This document shows, in pieces, positions 25,871 to 35,196 of a stretch of DNA of 64,000 bases. Where the stretch lies: assembly GCA_937973965.1 (NCBI GenBank), contig CALJJQ010000011.1, positions 50,751 to 114,750 on the forward strand, in the 5' to 3' direction. The stretch comes from an uncultured Calothrix sp. (lineage in GTDB: Bacteria > Cyanobacteriota > Cyanobacteriia > Cyanobacteriales > Nostocaceae). A program made the translations under genes and the position numbers. The notes below the pieces were generated by a model that was not told the origin of the DNA, ran no database searches, and was given only the letters and a program-made list of their open reading frames with translations. Positions within the stretch are counted from its first letter, which is position 1, and every line of letters begins with the position of its first letter.

Positions 25871-25890
25871 ATATTGAAGTAAATCAATAT
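25871..25890. promoter_or_regulatory. ArsR operator, arsI side
   Basis: Second perfect ATATTGA-N6-TCAATAT, 47 nt from the first and abutting the arsI AAGGAG. A further half-site ATATTGA lies at 25855-25861. Confidence 0.8.
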
Positions 25891-25906
25891 AAGGAGCATC
25901 AAAAAT

Positions 25907-26329
25907 ATGTCTCGGATTCAATTAGCGCTGAACGTCAGTAATATTGATGTGGCGGTAGACTTCTACAGTAAGCTATTTGGGACGGAGCCAGCAAAACGTC
26001 GTCCTGGCTATGCAAACTTTGCGATCGCGGAGCCACCGTTAAAGTTGGTATTAATGGAAAATCCGGATGCAGCAGGTAGTTTAAATCACTTGGGGGTTGA
26101 GGTAGATTCATCGGAGCAAGTTTTTCAAGCCAGCGATCGCTTGCAAAAAATAGACCTCTCGGTGCGACCTGAAGCCCAAACAACCTGTTGCTATGCCTTA
26201 CAAGACAAAATATGGTTAAAAGACCCGGATGGAGCCGATTGGGAGATTTACACAGTTTTGGCGGATGCAGCTAGCTTTGATGGTGAACAGGAGCAGACAT
26301 CAGAGGTTTGTTGTCAGGGACAATGTTAA
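25907..26329 (+). CDS. arsI: ArsI/CadI family metalloenzyme (organoarsenical C-As lyase-like)
   Basis: The 140-residue VOC-fold (glyoxalase/dioxygenase) protein shows features of ArsI: QLALNV at the N-terminus with Gln5, His62 in SLNHLGVEV and Glu112 in ADWEIY as the expected Fe(II) ligands, and the vicinal cysteine pair in TTCCYALQDKIWLKDPDG that holds trivalent arsenic. ArsI cleaves the C-As bond of methylarsenite and related aromatic arsenicals. A cysteine-rich C-terminus (VCCQGQC) could add thiols. AAGGAG lies 10 nt before the ATG. Confidence 0.85.
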   Translation: MSRIQLALNVSNIDVAVDFYSKLFGTEPAKRRPGYANFAIAEPPLKLVLMENPDAAGSLNHLGVEVDSSEQVFQASDRLQKIDLSVRPEAQTTCCYALQDKIWLKDPDGADWEIYTVLADAASFDGEQEQTSEVCCQGQC

Positions 26330-26461
26330 ATTTTCTATTTAGATTATTTTTAGATTATTTTGAGCTTTTTACTTGCAAACGGAAGTAACGTAAAAAACTG
26401 TTAAATAATCATCTTCCCGTCAGGCTAGTAATAAACAATTTTGATTTTAGTCTGACAAAAA

Positions 26462-26881
26462 ATGAGCATTGAGGAACTTTTGAGCCGCTATCAGGCAGGG
26501 GAAAGAAATTTTCGTGGTGTGAATTTAATCGGTTTATATTTAAATGGCATTGATTTAAGTGGGGCAGACTTTTATGGGGCTTCAATTTGTGAAGCAGATT
26601 TAAGTCATGCGACCTTAATTGGTGCAAACTTAACAGAAGCTTCCTTAGTCCGTGCCAATTTAACCGGTGCAAATCTTAGTCAAGCCAACTTGAGTGGAGC
26701 AAACTTATTTGAAGCCAAGTTGACCGGAGCAGTTTTAACTGGTGCGCAGTTAAAAATGACTGATTTAGTCGATGCGGATTTAACTGCGGCGGAATTAGTG
26801 AAAGCAAATTTATATGGTGCATATTTAAGTGGTTCGACTTGGGATGGGGCAATTATGCCAGACGGCACAGTTTACGCCTAG
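26462..26881 (+). CDS. Pentapeptide-repeat protein
   Basis: The 139-residue protein is almost entirely A(D/N)LXX repeats (for example ANLTEASLVRANLTGANLSQ) after a 20-residue head (MSIEELLSRYQAGERNFRGV). It should fold as a right-handed quadrilateral beta helix. The last coil ends in DGAIMPDGTVYA, a common terminus for cyanobacterial members. Pentapeptide proteins are abundant in cyanobacteria and mostly of unknown function. Confidence 0.93.
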   Translation: MSIEELLSRYQAGERNFRGVNLIGLYLNGIDLSGADFYGASICEADLSHATLIGANLTEASLVRANLTGANLSQANLSGANLFEAKLTGAVLTGAQLKMTDLVDADLTAAELVKANLYGAYLSGSTWDGAIMPDGTVYA

Positions 26882-27328
26882 TTGACAACTGCGATCGCAA
26901 ATAATACCATTAGATTACTCTTCGGTCGATCCGCGCTACGCGCGTCTATGGATTCTGGATTTGAGATTACCCTAAGATTTGAATATCCATCCATCGCATT
27001 CATTTTTCCAGCTAGTGGTCTGTGTCATTAGTTCTGATGATTCGTAGTGAGGGATTTATCCCTCCAATCAAGGACTAGAGCTACTCCTACAACCCATCAA
27101 AATTAATGGGACAAAGCACTATTTATTTAGGCTGGCAACCGAAAAATGCAGGGTTCGTAGTAGCTCTAGCCGAGAAAAAGCTTTAGAAGGTGATAAAGCG
27201 CTACTACGTGCCTTTTCTCACCTTCTCACAAGTCAGCAAAAGTGTTGAGTGAGGGGTTGATTCTCTTACTACTCCCCACTCTCTACTCCCTGAAAGTTTT
27301 AGGGATTTGTGAACAATCCAGGTAAGGA
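26882..27328. other. Repeat-rich spacer
   Basis: No gene. At about 27085-27215 it has the same block as 745-830 (AATGGGACAAAGCACTA, then AGTAGCTCTAGC...AAAAAGCTTTA, GCGCTACTACG). Near 26930 it has a short palindrome CCGCGCTACGCGCG. Confidence 0.6.
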
Positions 27329-28333
27329 CTAATGAAACTGTCGTAAAAATCGTAAATCGCTATTGTAAAGACGGCGAATATCATCAATTTGGTGCAGAAC
27401 CATCGCAAAACGTTCGACTCCGAACCCAGCAGCAAATCCAGTATAAACTTCCGGGTCATAACCAACAGTTTTGAGAACATTGGGGTCTACCATCCCACAT
27501 CCCATGACCTCTAACCAGCGTCCATTCCATTGCAAATCAACTTCAGCGCTGGGTTCGGTAAAAGGGAAATAACTAGCACGAAAACGAATAGGTAAATCAC
27601 CAAACATCTCATTCAAAAAGACTTTAATCGTACCTTTAAGGTCGGTAAAAGTTAAACCCTCATCTACCGCTAACAATTCAATTTGATGGAATACAGCCGA
27701 GTGGGTTGCATCCACCGTATCCCGACGATAGACCCGTCCCGGAGCCACTACCCGAATCGGTGGTTCTTCCTGTTCCATGTAGCGAATTTGCACTGATGAT
27801 GTGTGGGTACGTAGTAAATTCCCATCGGATAAATAAAAGGTATCCTGCATATCGCGGGCAGGGTGGTCAGGGGGAGTATTCAAAGCTTCAAAGTTATAAT
27901 AATCACTCTCCATTTCTGGCCCGGCGGCAACAGTGTAACCCAGACCGACAAAAATATCCAAAGCGCGGTCAATAATACCGTTGAGGGGGTGGATATTACC
28001 TTGGGGTCGATATTCCCCCGGCATAGTCACATCAATGGTTTCCGATTCCAATTGGGCTTGAATTTTCGCTGCTTCCAAATTGTGGCGTTGTTTTTCGATA
28101 CCAGTTTGTAACGCCTCCTTAACGGTGTTGGCGATCGCACCAATTTTCGGACGTTCTTCGGCAGGTAATTTGCCCATTCCTCCCAATAACACAGACAATT
28201 GTCCTTTTTTGCCGAGATAACTAACTCGCAATTCTTCGAGACGTTCCAGGTTATCCGCAGCCGCGATCGCATTTTCACCTTCATGACGGAGAGCTTCAAG
28301 TTGAGCCTCTAAATTACTTAGTTGGTTGCTCAT
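27329..28333 (-). CDS. pheS: Phenylalanyl-tRNA synthetase alpha subunit
   Basis: The 334-residue protein is full length. It has an N-terminal coiled coil ([20 protein letters not shown]), GKKGQL, then the class II catalytic core: motif 1 region [19 protein letters not shown], motif 2 [19 protein letters not shown] and [13 protein letters not shown], motif 3 [22 protein letters not shown]. With PheT it charges tRNA-Phe. pheT is not in the window, as expected because the genes are often unlinked in cyanobacteria. Confidence 0.97.
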   Translation of the reverse strand: MSNQLSNLEAQLEALRHEGENAIAAADNLERLEELRVSYLGKKGQLSVLLGGMGKLPAEERPKIGAIANTVKEALQTGIEKQRHNLEAAKIQAQLESETIDVTMPGEYRPQGNIHPLNGIIDRALDIFVGLGYTVAAGPEMESDYYNFEALNTPPDHPARDMQDTFYLSDGNLLRTHTSSVQIRYMEQEEPPIRVVAPGRVYRRDTVDATHSAVFHQIELLAVDEGLTFTDLKGTIKVFLNEMFGDLPIRFRASYFPFTEPSAEVDLQWNGRWLEVMGCGMVDPNVLKTVGYDPEVYTGFAAGFGVERFAMVLHQIDDIRRLYNSDLRFLRQFH

Positions 28334-28449
28334 GGGAGTTTGGTTCTAATAATCGTCTTTAACTTAAACTTAATGTTTGGGTTTGTCGCTCAGATTTTGT
28401 GCGGCTATGCATATCAGTTTAGAGTGCGACAGGACTTTTTGCTCTATAA

Positions 28450-28481
28450 GATTTTGGATTTTAGATTTTGGATTTTGGATT
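28450..28481. repeat. Heptamer array upstream of pheS
   Basis: About 4.5 units of GATTTTG/GATTTTA, reading CCAAAAT/CTAAAAT on the pheS coding strand, 117 nt upstream of its ATG. Confidence 0.75.
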
Positions 28482-28639
28482 ACCCTACGAGTGCAACGTT
28501 GTCCTAGAGAACTTTTTTACACAACCAGAACCTTGCTCCTAACTTCCGACTCCCCACTCCCTATTTACCAGCGAGGATACTCTGAATTGGCAATAGTAAT
28601 ATTATTTAAAGATATTGAAAATTGCTATCCTCCCAACCT

Positions 28640-29434
28640 ATGAAATTACTGATCAGCAATGACGATGGAATTCTTGCTCCTGGTATTCGTACCCTTGCTA
28701 ATACCTTGGCAAAGGCTGGCCACCAAGTTACCGTTGTTGCTCCAGATCGAGAACGTTCAGCGACCGGTCACGGTTTAACTTTACACCAACCCATTCGGGC
28801 AGAAATTATTGAATCCGTGTTTGACGAATCGATTCGCGCTTGGGCTTGTGATGGTACACCTTCTGATTGCGTAAAGTTAGCTTTGTGGGCTTTGTTGGAT
28901 TCTCCCCCCGATTTGGTTCTATCTGGTATCAATCAAGGTGCTAACGTGGGGACGGAAATTCTTTATTCTGGCACTGTTTCCGCCGCAATGGAAGGATTAA
29001 TCGAAGGAATTCCCAGTATTGCCTTGAGTTTAACTAGCCATACCCACACAGATTTCCAGCCGGCTGCTGATTTCGCTAAAGTCCTTGTTGCTCAACTAGC
29101 TCAAACACCTATACCCAATTTAATGTTGTTGAATGTTAACGTCCCACCTGTTTCTTACCCAGAGTTGGCTGGAGTTAAAATCACCCGTCAAGGTGTACGT
29201 CGCTATATAGATGTTTTCGACCGCCGTACTGACCCTCGCGGTAAAACCTATTACTGGCTGACTGGGGAGGTTTTAGAGGATGTGGAACCACCTGCTAGTT
29301 TAAATTTACCTCCTGATGTACCGATTGATGTTCATGTAATTCGTGATAATTACATTAGTATTACACCATTGCAATATAATTTAACCTACACAGGCGGAAT
29401 TCATGATTTATCTGATTGGCGGATAGATTTGTAG
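28640..29434 (+). CDS. surE: 5'/3'-nucleotidase SurE
   Basis: The ATG at [15 protein letters not shown] is chosen because the family begins at this motif; an earlier in-frame start adds only six residues. The 264-residue enzyme shows the metal site Asp-Asp in [22 protein letters not shown], the [11 protein letters not shown] block and [26 protein letters not shown]. It hydrolyses nucleoside 5'- and 3'-monophosphates. No strong ribosome-binding site is visible. Confidence 0.96.
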   Translation: MKLLISNDDGILAPGIRTLANTLAKAGHQVTVVAPDRERSATGHGLTLHQPIRAEIIESVFDESIRAWACDGTPSDCVKLALWALLDSPPDLVLSGINQGANVGTEILYSGTVSAAMEGLIEGIPSIALSLTSHTHTDFQPAADFAKVLVAQLAQTPIPNLMLLNVNVPPVSYPELAGVKITRQGVRRYIDVFDRRTDPRGKTYYWLTGEVLEDVEPPASLNLPPDVPIDVHVIRDNYISITPLQYNLTYTGGIHDLSDWRIDL

Positions 29435-30100
29435 GGGAGCTGATTGACTGTATGAAAACGAGAATAATTCTATAAACATTTTCGATGTAAAAGCCTCCCT
29501 GGTAAGTAAGGTGAGTAGTCCGTTATGGGATTAGTCTCCCATCGGAAAAAACCCACAACCAAACATGAAGATAGTTTTTTCTTACTACTGTTCCCTTTTT
29601 CCTATTTAGAAGCGAGGTCAAGTCAGGTTACCTCGCTTGTTATATAGTTATGTTTATTTTTGCTGACTTACTTGGCAGTAATCGGATATTGTTTGATTAG
29701 GAAAATGTCCCTATTTCGCTAGGGAAGATGGGGCTATTAGCCTGTAATTATGTCAGTATTATGACTGATATAAACAGTCGTATTTAGTGCTTGACTACTC
29801 CAAGTATGACCGATTGTCAAATTGGGATAATCACGGGCATGAATACAAGATGCAGGGTTAGAAAATATAGGCTATAAATAAATAATGGTCGTAATAGTTA
29901 CTGATTCGTTTAGTTATACAATTGGTTAATAATTCTGTAATGCTGAAGTTCCTAGATTCGGTGGCGAGTTCATGTATTCAAGGTTTACGACTTTATCAGT
30001 ATATTTACTCATCTAGGATTGATGGCATTACAGCATACACTAGACAGAATAAGTAATTTTTTTGGAAAAATCGCCCGCTCAGTCTTTGCGAGCCAAACCC
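29435..30100. other. Gene-free region with a strong hairpin and possible small RNA
   Basis: No convincing protein gene. It contains a short stem ATGGGA/TCCCAT near 29525-29541 and a strong hairpin at 29610-29638, which together could be a small RNA with its terminator. A 38-codon ORF at 29940-30056 has no recognisable features. Confidence 0.5.
29610..29638 (+). terminator. Hairpin AAGCGAGGT/ACCTCGCTT, terminator-like
   Basis: Perfect 9-bp stem with an 11-nt loop, followed by GTTATATAGTTATG and then TTTATTTTT. It lies 175 nt after the surE stop. It may end surE mRNA or a small RNA transcribed from about 29450. Confidence 0.6.
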
Positions 30101-31006
30101 ATGTCTAGGAACGAAACTAAATTTACTGTGCATTTTTGGGGCGTTCGTGGTAGTATCCCTTGCCCAGGACAAAACACCGTGCGTTACGGTGGTAATACTC
30201 CATGCGTAGAGATGCGAGCAGGAGGTGAGCGCTTAATATTTGATGGTGGAACAGGACTGCACGTTTTAGGGCAATCCCTAATGCGGCAAATGCCCACTAC
30301 TGCTCATATTTTCTTTACCCATTCCCATTGGGATCATATGCAGGGATTTCCTTTTTTTACACCAGGATTTGTCAAAGGGAATCATTTCGACATCTATGGA
30401 GCGATCGCACCGGATGGATCAACGGTGGAGCAAAGGCTGAATGACCAAATGTTGCATCCGAATTTTCCGGTTCCACTGCAAATTATGCAAGCGGATTTAG
30501 ACTTTCACCATGTCATCCCAGGGCATTCAATCCAAATCAACGATATTGTCGTAGAAACAGCCCCCCTGAATCATCCTGGAGAAGCAGTAGGCTATCGGGT
30601 TAATTGGCGGGGAGGTGCAGCCGTATATGTCACCGATACCGAACATTTTCCCGACAGGTTGGATGAGAATGTCTTATGGTTGGCGAGGGATGCAGATATC
30701 TTGATTTATGATTCCACCTATACGGATGAGGAATATTATTCTCCGAAATCGCCAAAAATCGGTTGGGGACATTCAACTTGGCAAGAAGCGGTCAAAGTAG
30801 CCCAAGCAGCGAACGTCAAAACCCTAGTTATATTTCACCACGACCCAGCCCATGATGACGACTTCCTAGACAACGTTGGTATTCAAGCCGCCGAAAAGTT
30901 CCCCGGTGCGGTAATGGCCAAAGAAGGGATGAAGTTGGAAGTTGCGGTTTCACATGTTGCGGCACAGAAATTGACCGCGAGTCACGTCGGTCAATTTTCG
31001 GCGTAA
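30101..31006 (+). CDS. MBL-fold metallo-hydrolase
   Basis: The preferred start is MSRNETKFTVHFWG; a TTG 13 codons upstream also fits. The roughly 301-residue protein has the metallo-beta-lactamase motif THSHWDHMQGFPFF (HxHxDH) and the further ligands in NHPGEAVGYRV, VTDTEHFPD and HHDPAHDDDF. The opening HFWGVRGSIPCPGQNTVRYGGNTPCVEMR is typical of RNase Z-like / phosphodiesterase-type members common in cyanobacteria. Substrate unknown; cyclic nucleotides or RNA are possible. Confidence 0.85.
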   Translation: MSRNETKFTVHFWGVRGSIPCPGQNTVRYGGNTPCVEMRAGGERLIFDGGTGLHVLGQSLMRQMPTTAHIFFTHSHWDHMQGFPFFTPGFVKGNHFDIYGAIAPDGSTVEQRLNDQMLHPNFPVPLQIMQADLDFHHVIPGHSIQINDIVVETAPLNHPGEAVGYRVNWRGGAAVYVTDTEHFPDRLDENVLWLARDADILIYDSTYTDEEYYSPKSPKIGWGHSTWQEAVKVAQAANVKTLVIFHHDPAHDDDFLDNVGIQAAEKFPGAVMAKEGMKLEVAVSHVAAQKLTASHVGQFSA

Positions 31007-31217
31007 CACGTAACGATAGTCATCGAAGTGATTGGCGATTTTAGATTAGATTGGTGATGGAGCGCGTTTTTTGGTAATTTGTCAATTCCGGTGACGATGG
31101 AAACCAAAGCCTTCAGCTTAACCGTGATGTCAATCAACCCTCTACGCGCTTACAGTTCACGTAGCAAAACCAAATCCCAAACTCGACGTGCCAAATCTGT
31201 CATCAAATGGGTGTTCT

Positions 31218-32171
31218 GTGTGGGTTACATCTTCAACTCAGCTAGCTCGAACTCCAACTGCGATCGCTTTAGGAAAATTTGATGGTGTCCATCGCGGACA
31301 TCAACGGGTAATTGACTCAATTATCCAGCATCGCGATTTCACCACAAGCAGTCCTACCTATGCCACAGTTGTCACTTTTCACCCACACCCGCAGGAATTT
31401 TTTAGTGGTACACCCCGTGCATTGTTAACTCCCCTAGAGGAAAAGGTTCAATATCTCCAGTCACTCCATGTTGATCAATTGGTACTTTTGCCATTTGACC
31501 GTGAATTATCTGCCCTTGCACCCGAAGACTTTGTGGAAAGAATTTTAGTCGAGCAATTGTGTGCTGTTCGTATCAGTGTCGGTGCAGATTTTCGGTTTGG
31601 AGCCAAAAGGACAGGTACTGCCAAAGATTTACAAGCGATCGCGGCTAAATTTTCCATTCCGGTGGAAATTATTTGTTTGGAAACCCATAACCATTCAGAT
31701 ATATTTTCTCCTGGGGATGGACGAGTTAGTACCTCCCGGATTCGTGATGCATTAGCCCAAGGTGATATCCAATGTGCTAATCATCTATTGGGACGCTCCT
31801 ATACTTTAACAGGACAAGTTATCCAGGGAAAACAATTAGGACGTACCATCGGCTTTCCCACCGCTAACCTGCAATTACCTCCAGATAAATTTTTGCCAAA
31901 AACAGGTGTGTACGCAGTCAGAATTACTATTGGTGCTAGCGATGCAGTCAAATATGGTGTGATGAATATCGGTACACGTCCCACGGTTGCAGGTGAAAAT
32001 CTGACGGTGGAAGTACATATATTTGATTGGCATCAGGATTTATACGGTGAGAAAATCTGCGTCTATCTGGAAAAATTTATCCGTCCGGAACAGAAATTTC
32101 CCTCCCTAGATGCCTTAAAAAGCCAAATTCAAGCAGATTGTGTAATTACTCGGAATTTTTTTCACTGTTAA
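31218..32171 (+). CDS. ribF: Bifunctional riboflavin kinase / FAD synthetase
   Basis: A GTG start at VWVTSSTQLARTP fits relatives better than the GTG 10 codons upstream (31188). The N-terminal FAD-synthetase domain has ALGKFDGVHRGHQRVI and TFHPHPQEFF, and RVSTSRIRDALAQGD near its end. The C-terminal riboflavin kinase domain has GRTIGFPTANLQLP, GVYAVRI, YGVMNIGTRPT and VEVHIFDWHQDLYGE. It converts riboflavin to FMN and FAD. No FMN riboswitch is seen upstream. Confidence 0.95.
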   Translation: MWVTSSTQLARTPTAIALGKFDGVHRGHQRVIDSIIQHRDFTTSSPTYATVVTFHPHPQEFFSGTPRALLTPLEEKVQYLQSLHVDQLVLLPFDRELSALAPEDFVERILVEQLCAVRISVGADFRFGAKRTGTAKDLQAIAAKFSIPVEIICLETHNHSDIFSPGDGRVSTSRIRDALAQGDIQCANHLLGRSYTLTGQVIQGKQLGRTIGFPTANLQLPPDKFLPKTGVYAVRITIGASDAVKYGVMNIGTRPTVAGENLTVEVHIFDWHQDLYGEKICVYLEKFIRPEQKFPSLDALKSQIQADCVITRNFFHC

Positions 32172-32333
32172 GTGTTAATTTTGGCTGGACTGGGGAACAC
32201 TGAAGATAGGACTCAAGAAGTAAACAAAGGGCAAGACACCTGTTTTTGCCCTTACCTATTAAATTTTGTATTCAAACCAAAATCATCGTCGAGACGTAAA
32301 ATTTTCAATTCATATTTTTATTCAGTAACATCT

Positions 32334-32347
32334 AAAATCCAAAATCC
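32334..32347. repeat. Two heptamers immediately before moxR
   Basis: AAAATCCAAAATCC on the coding strand, ending about 2 nt before the moxR ATG, so it occupies the ribosome-binding-site position. Confidence 0.55.
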
Positions 32348-32349
32348 CA

Positions 32350-33258
32350 ATGACAGACAAAATTAACGCTTTAATAGAAAATTTAAATCGAACTATTGTT
32401 GGTAAAAACGAGGCAATTCGGCTAGTTTTAGTGGCTTTAATTGGGGGAGGACATGCCTTACTCGAAGATGTTCCCGGTGTTGGTAAAACCCTCCTAGCGA
32501 AATCCTTAGCTCGCTCAATTGATGGTAAATTCCAACGTTTACAATGTACACCCGATTTATTACCAACCGATATTACAGGTACAAATATTTGGAATCCCAA
32601 AACCGGGGAATTTAGCTTTATGGCAGGACCTGTTTTTAGCAATGTCTTGCTCGCAGACGAAATAAACCGTGCAACACCCCGCACCCAATCCGCATTATTG
32701 GAAGTAATGGAAGAACATCAGGTGACAATTGATGGTGTATCCCGTCCCGTACCCCATCCATTTTTTGCGATCGCCACCCAAAACCCTGTCGAATATCAAG
32801 GCACCTTTCCCCTCCCAGAAGCCCAAATGGATCGGTTCATGCTAACTTTAAGCTTGGGCTATCCCTCGGCGGCGGAAGAGTTACAAATGCTACAGCGCCA
32901 ACAACAGGGAATTAATCTTGCGGAAATTCAACCCTGTATTACCCTAGCCGAAGTGGAACAGTTACAGCAAGAATGCAGCCAAGTCAAACTAGAACCCAGT
33001 TTACAACAGTATATTTTAGATTTAGTCCGCTCCACCCGTCAGGACGAAGAAATCACCCTTGGAGTCAGTCCCAGGGGTACAGTCGCACTGCAAAAAGCCA
33101 CCCAAGCCCTAGCATTCATCGATGGTCGCGATTATGCCACACCCGATGATGTGAAATTCCTCGTCCCCCACGTCCTCGGACATCGAATTATACCCGCAAG
33201 CGGCAGGCGATCGCATCACATTATTGACCGGTTGTTGCGTACCGTGGCAATTCCTTGA
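32350..33258 (+). CDS. MoxR family AAA+ ATPase
   Basis: The 302-residue ATPase shows Walker A DVPGVGKTLLAKSLA, Walker B VLLADEINRATPRTQSALLEVMEEHQVT, sensor 1 FFAIATQNP and sensor 2 GVSPRGTVALQKATQALAF. MoxR proteins act as chaperone-like ATPases for VWA or DUF58 partners, often in envelope stress or enzyme activation. No VWA or DUF58 gene follows here, so its partner is elsewhere. Confidence 0.92.
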   Translation: MTDKINALIENLNRTIVGKNEAIRLVLVALIGGGHALLEDVPGVGKTLLAKSLARSIDGKFQRLQCTPDLLPTDITGTNIWNPKTGEFSFMAGPVFSNVLLADEINRATPRTQSALLEVMEEHQVTIDGVSRPVPHPFFAIATQNPVEYQGTFPLPEAQMDRFMLTLSLGYPSAAEELQMLQRQQQGINLAEIQPCITLAEVEQLQQECSQVKLEPSLQQYILDLVRSTRQDEEITLGVSPRGTVALQKATQALAFIDGRDYATPDDVKFLVPHVLGHRIIPASGRRSHHIIDRLLRTVAIP

Positions 33259-33309
33259 GGCATGAAAATCTCTATGAATTTGGGAATTCTACAATTAAAC
33301 CGATAAATA

Positions 33310-33430
33310 TACTTTTCCCCTAGCTCCCATGCTCCGCGTGGGAGCAGAATCTGCAAGGCTCCTGCCTCGTGAATGAAGGCAGAGCCTTCAACTCACTAAG
33401 CGACGATGCAGAGCATGGTCACTAGATAAA
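33310..33430. repeat. REP-like unit, copy 1 of tandem pair
   Basis: Core palindrome GCTCCCA-TGCTCCGCG-TGGGAGC at 33323-33345, followed by AAGGCTCCTGCCTCGTGAAT and ending AGAGCATGGTCACTAGATAA. It matches 33470-33587 at all but a few positions. Confidence 0.8.
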
Positions 33431-33469
33431 TTTTGCACAATAGTACCGCGCGGCGTAAATACACTTACC

Positions 33470-33587
33470 TTTCCCCTCGCTCCCATGCTCCGCGTGGGAG
33501 CAGAATCTGCGAGGCTCCTGCCTCGTGAATGAAGGCAGAGCTTTCAACTCACTAAGCGACGACGCAGAGCATGGTCACTAGATAAAA
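33470..33587. repeat. REP-like unit, copy 2 of tandem pair
   Basis: Same core palindrome at 33479-33501. Differences from copy 1 are scattered single substitutions (for example GAGGCTCC for AAGGCTCC). Confidence 0.8.
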
Positions 33588-33775
33588 AGTTAATACTCGG
33601 TTTATTTCAGCCAAACTGTACTAGTTAATATATTGATTCCGACTACAGATGAACTTCTTTGCGGAGTTCAAGGTGTGTTTTTATCGACACGAGTTAGCTT
33701 TTGAAGTTTGCCCAAAAGATGGGTGGAGTTAGTAAGCATGTGACCGTCAACCTAACACAATATAGGTTAAGACAG

Positions 33776-33889
33776 ATGAGCGAATTACTTGAACAAGCGA
33801 TCGCGCGATTAAAAACCCTGCTGATTGATAAGCGACTTGGCGAATTGTCAGACCTGATAATGGCTGCAAAGGAATCGACTAATACTTGA
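33776..33889 (+). pseudogene. Possible remnant of a small antitoxin-like gene
   Basis: A 37-codon ORF begins MSELLEQAIARLKTLLIDKR, which resembles the start of small cyanobacterial RelB/antitoxin-like proteins (LLEQAIAKLKTLP...) and then diverges. No toxin gene follows. The resemblance is short, so this is a tentative call. Confidence 0.3.
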
Positions 33890-33899
33890 TGGACGGGTA

Positions 33900-34946
33900 C
33901 TAAGGAACCATATCCACTTCCGACTCTCGTACAGGAATAGTCACAGTACTCACAGGTTGAGAGGATGTGCTGGTGATTTCCTTGAGGGTTTCAGGTGATT
34001 TTTTCCCAGAGAGCATATCTCTTCGATTAATCAAAAAAATGCTGACAAGGGTAAAGCTCACACCTGTCCACTGCAAACTAGTTAGGGTTTCCTGGAGGAG
34101 CAAATTCCCAAATAACAAGGCAAAAACAGGTGTGAGAAAGGTCAGCGAACTTAAACTAGTCAAGTTTCCCCGTGAAGCGAAATAGAAAAATAACCCATAG
34201 GCGATCGCACTACCAAATATGGTTGCATATGCTAAGGCAATCCAATCATTCCCAGCTAAATTCTGCCATTGTTGGGATTCTTTCCAAGCTGACAAACCCC
34301 ATAATGGTAAGCCACCGATAATCATATGCCATCCCGTCGCTGTCACCACATCCGCATGACGACTGACAAAACGGATACTTACTGTCCCAATTGCCATTGA
34401 CAGGGCTGCCAATAGCATTAACCATTCCCCACCGGCAAAAATGGATTGCCAACCTAAACTAGTTGATGTCGCTTCACCCGTAAAAATACTGTAAAATAAC
34501 TCTTCTGGTATACCAATTAAACTGATTCCCCCCACCCCTAAAAATAACCCCAACCAGCCCCAGATACCAATGCGATCGCCGAATAACCATAGGGACAATA
34601 GGGCTACAGCTAGGGGTTGGGAATCAATCATAATCGAGCCTAAACCAGCTCCCGTCCTCACTAAACCCTCTGCGAGAAAACCCTGAAATAGACTAACATC
34701 AATCAAGGCAAACCCACAAATCCATAACCATGCTTTCCATCCCCGTGGTTGGGGTCTACCCATGAAAATTGCCGCCACTAAAATTAACACCCCAGCTGGT
34801 ATTACCCTTACTCCTGCCATAAATAGGGGAGATGTGTGAGGTATAACTCCTTTCATTGCCACCATCGCTGTTCCCCATAAAAAGAAGGGGGCAATTAAAA
34901 GTAAGGCAGAGATGGGGTTCCAGGATGCACGCTCGATCGATTGCAT
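33900..34946 (-). CDS. EamA/DMT family transporter
   Basis: The ATG at MQSIERASWNP is preferred over a TTG five codons upstream. The protein has about ten membrane helices in two EamA repeats (for example PFFLWGTAMVAMKGVIPH near the start and ATIFGSAIAYGLFFYFASRG, FLTPVFALLFGNLLLQE in the second half), then a hydrophilic tail. Members export amino acids, metabolites or drugs; the substrate here is unknown. Confidence 0.88.
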   Translation of the reverse strand: MQSIERASWNPISALLLIAPFFLWGTAMVAMKGVIPHTSPLFMAGVRVIPAGVLILVAAIFMGRPQPRGWKAWLWICGFALIDVSLFQGFLAEGLVRTGAGLGSIMIDSQPLAVALLSLWLFGDRIGIWGWLGLFLGVGGISLIGIPEELFYSIFTGEATSTSLGWQSIFAGGEWLMLLAALSMAIGTVSIRFVSRHADVVTATGWHMIIGGLPLWGLSAWKESQQWQNLAGNDWIALAYATIFGSAIAYGLFFYFASRGNLTSLSSLTFLTPVFALLFGNLLLQETLTSLQWTGVSFTLVSIFLINRRDMLSGKKSPETLKEITSTSSQPVSTVTIPVRESEVDMVP

Positions 34947-35067
34947 GGGGTTTTTTATCAAGTTTGTAAACTAAATATTATTTTCCTTTACTTAATTTTA
35001 CCTGAACATGGCGGTTTCGGCAGGACATAATACCTATTTCACAAGAGAAGAGGAGTAACTAGTAATT

Positions 35068-35193
35068 CGTAATTTATAATACCCGCTACGCGGGAAGCAA
35101 GCTACGTAATAGCCTGCGGCAACGCTTCGCGTACGTAATTCATAATTTGTAGTTTGTAATAGCCTGCGGCAACGCTTCGCGTACGTAATTTGT
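35068..35193. repeat. Dispersed repeat, two tandem copies
   Basis: GCCTGCGGCAACGCTTCGCG followed by TACGTAAT occurs twice (about 35113 and 35162), next to CCGCTACGCGGGAAGC. It matches 19752-19831 and the reverse complement of 39255-39299. It ends just before the trmFO stop codon. Confidence 0.75.
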
Positions 35194-35196
35194 GAT

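Larger units (their letters stand above)
33259..33775. other. Repeat-rich spacer with tandem REP-like units
   Basis: Contains two about 118-bp near-identical units (33310-33430 and 33470-33587) separated by about 40 bp. No gene is apparent. Confidence 0.7.

Noticed and set aside
26409..26672. 87-codon minus-strand ORF rich in His, Leu and Asn
   Set aside because: Mirror of the pentapeptide repeats; the periodic composition is an antisense artefact.
33310..33587. Possible CRISPR array
   Set aside because: Only two long near-identical units with internal palindromes and a 40-bp gap; no short repeat-spacer periodicity and no cas genes.
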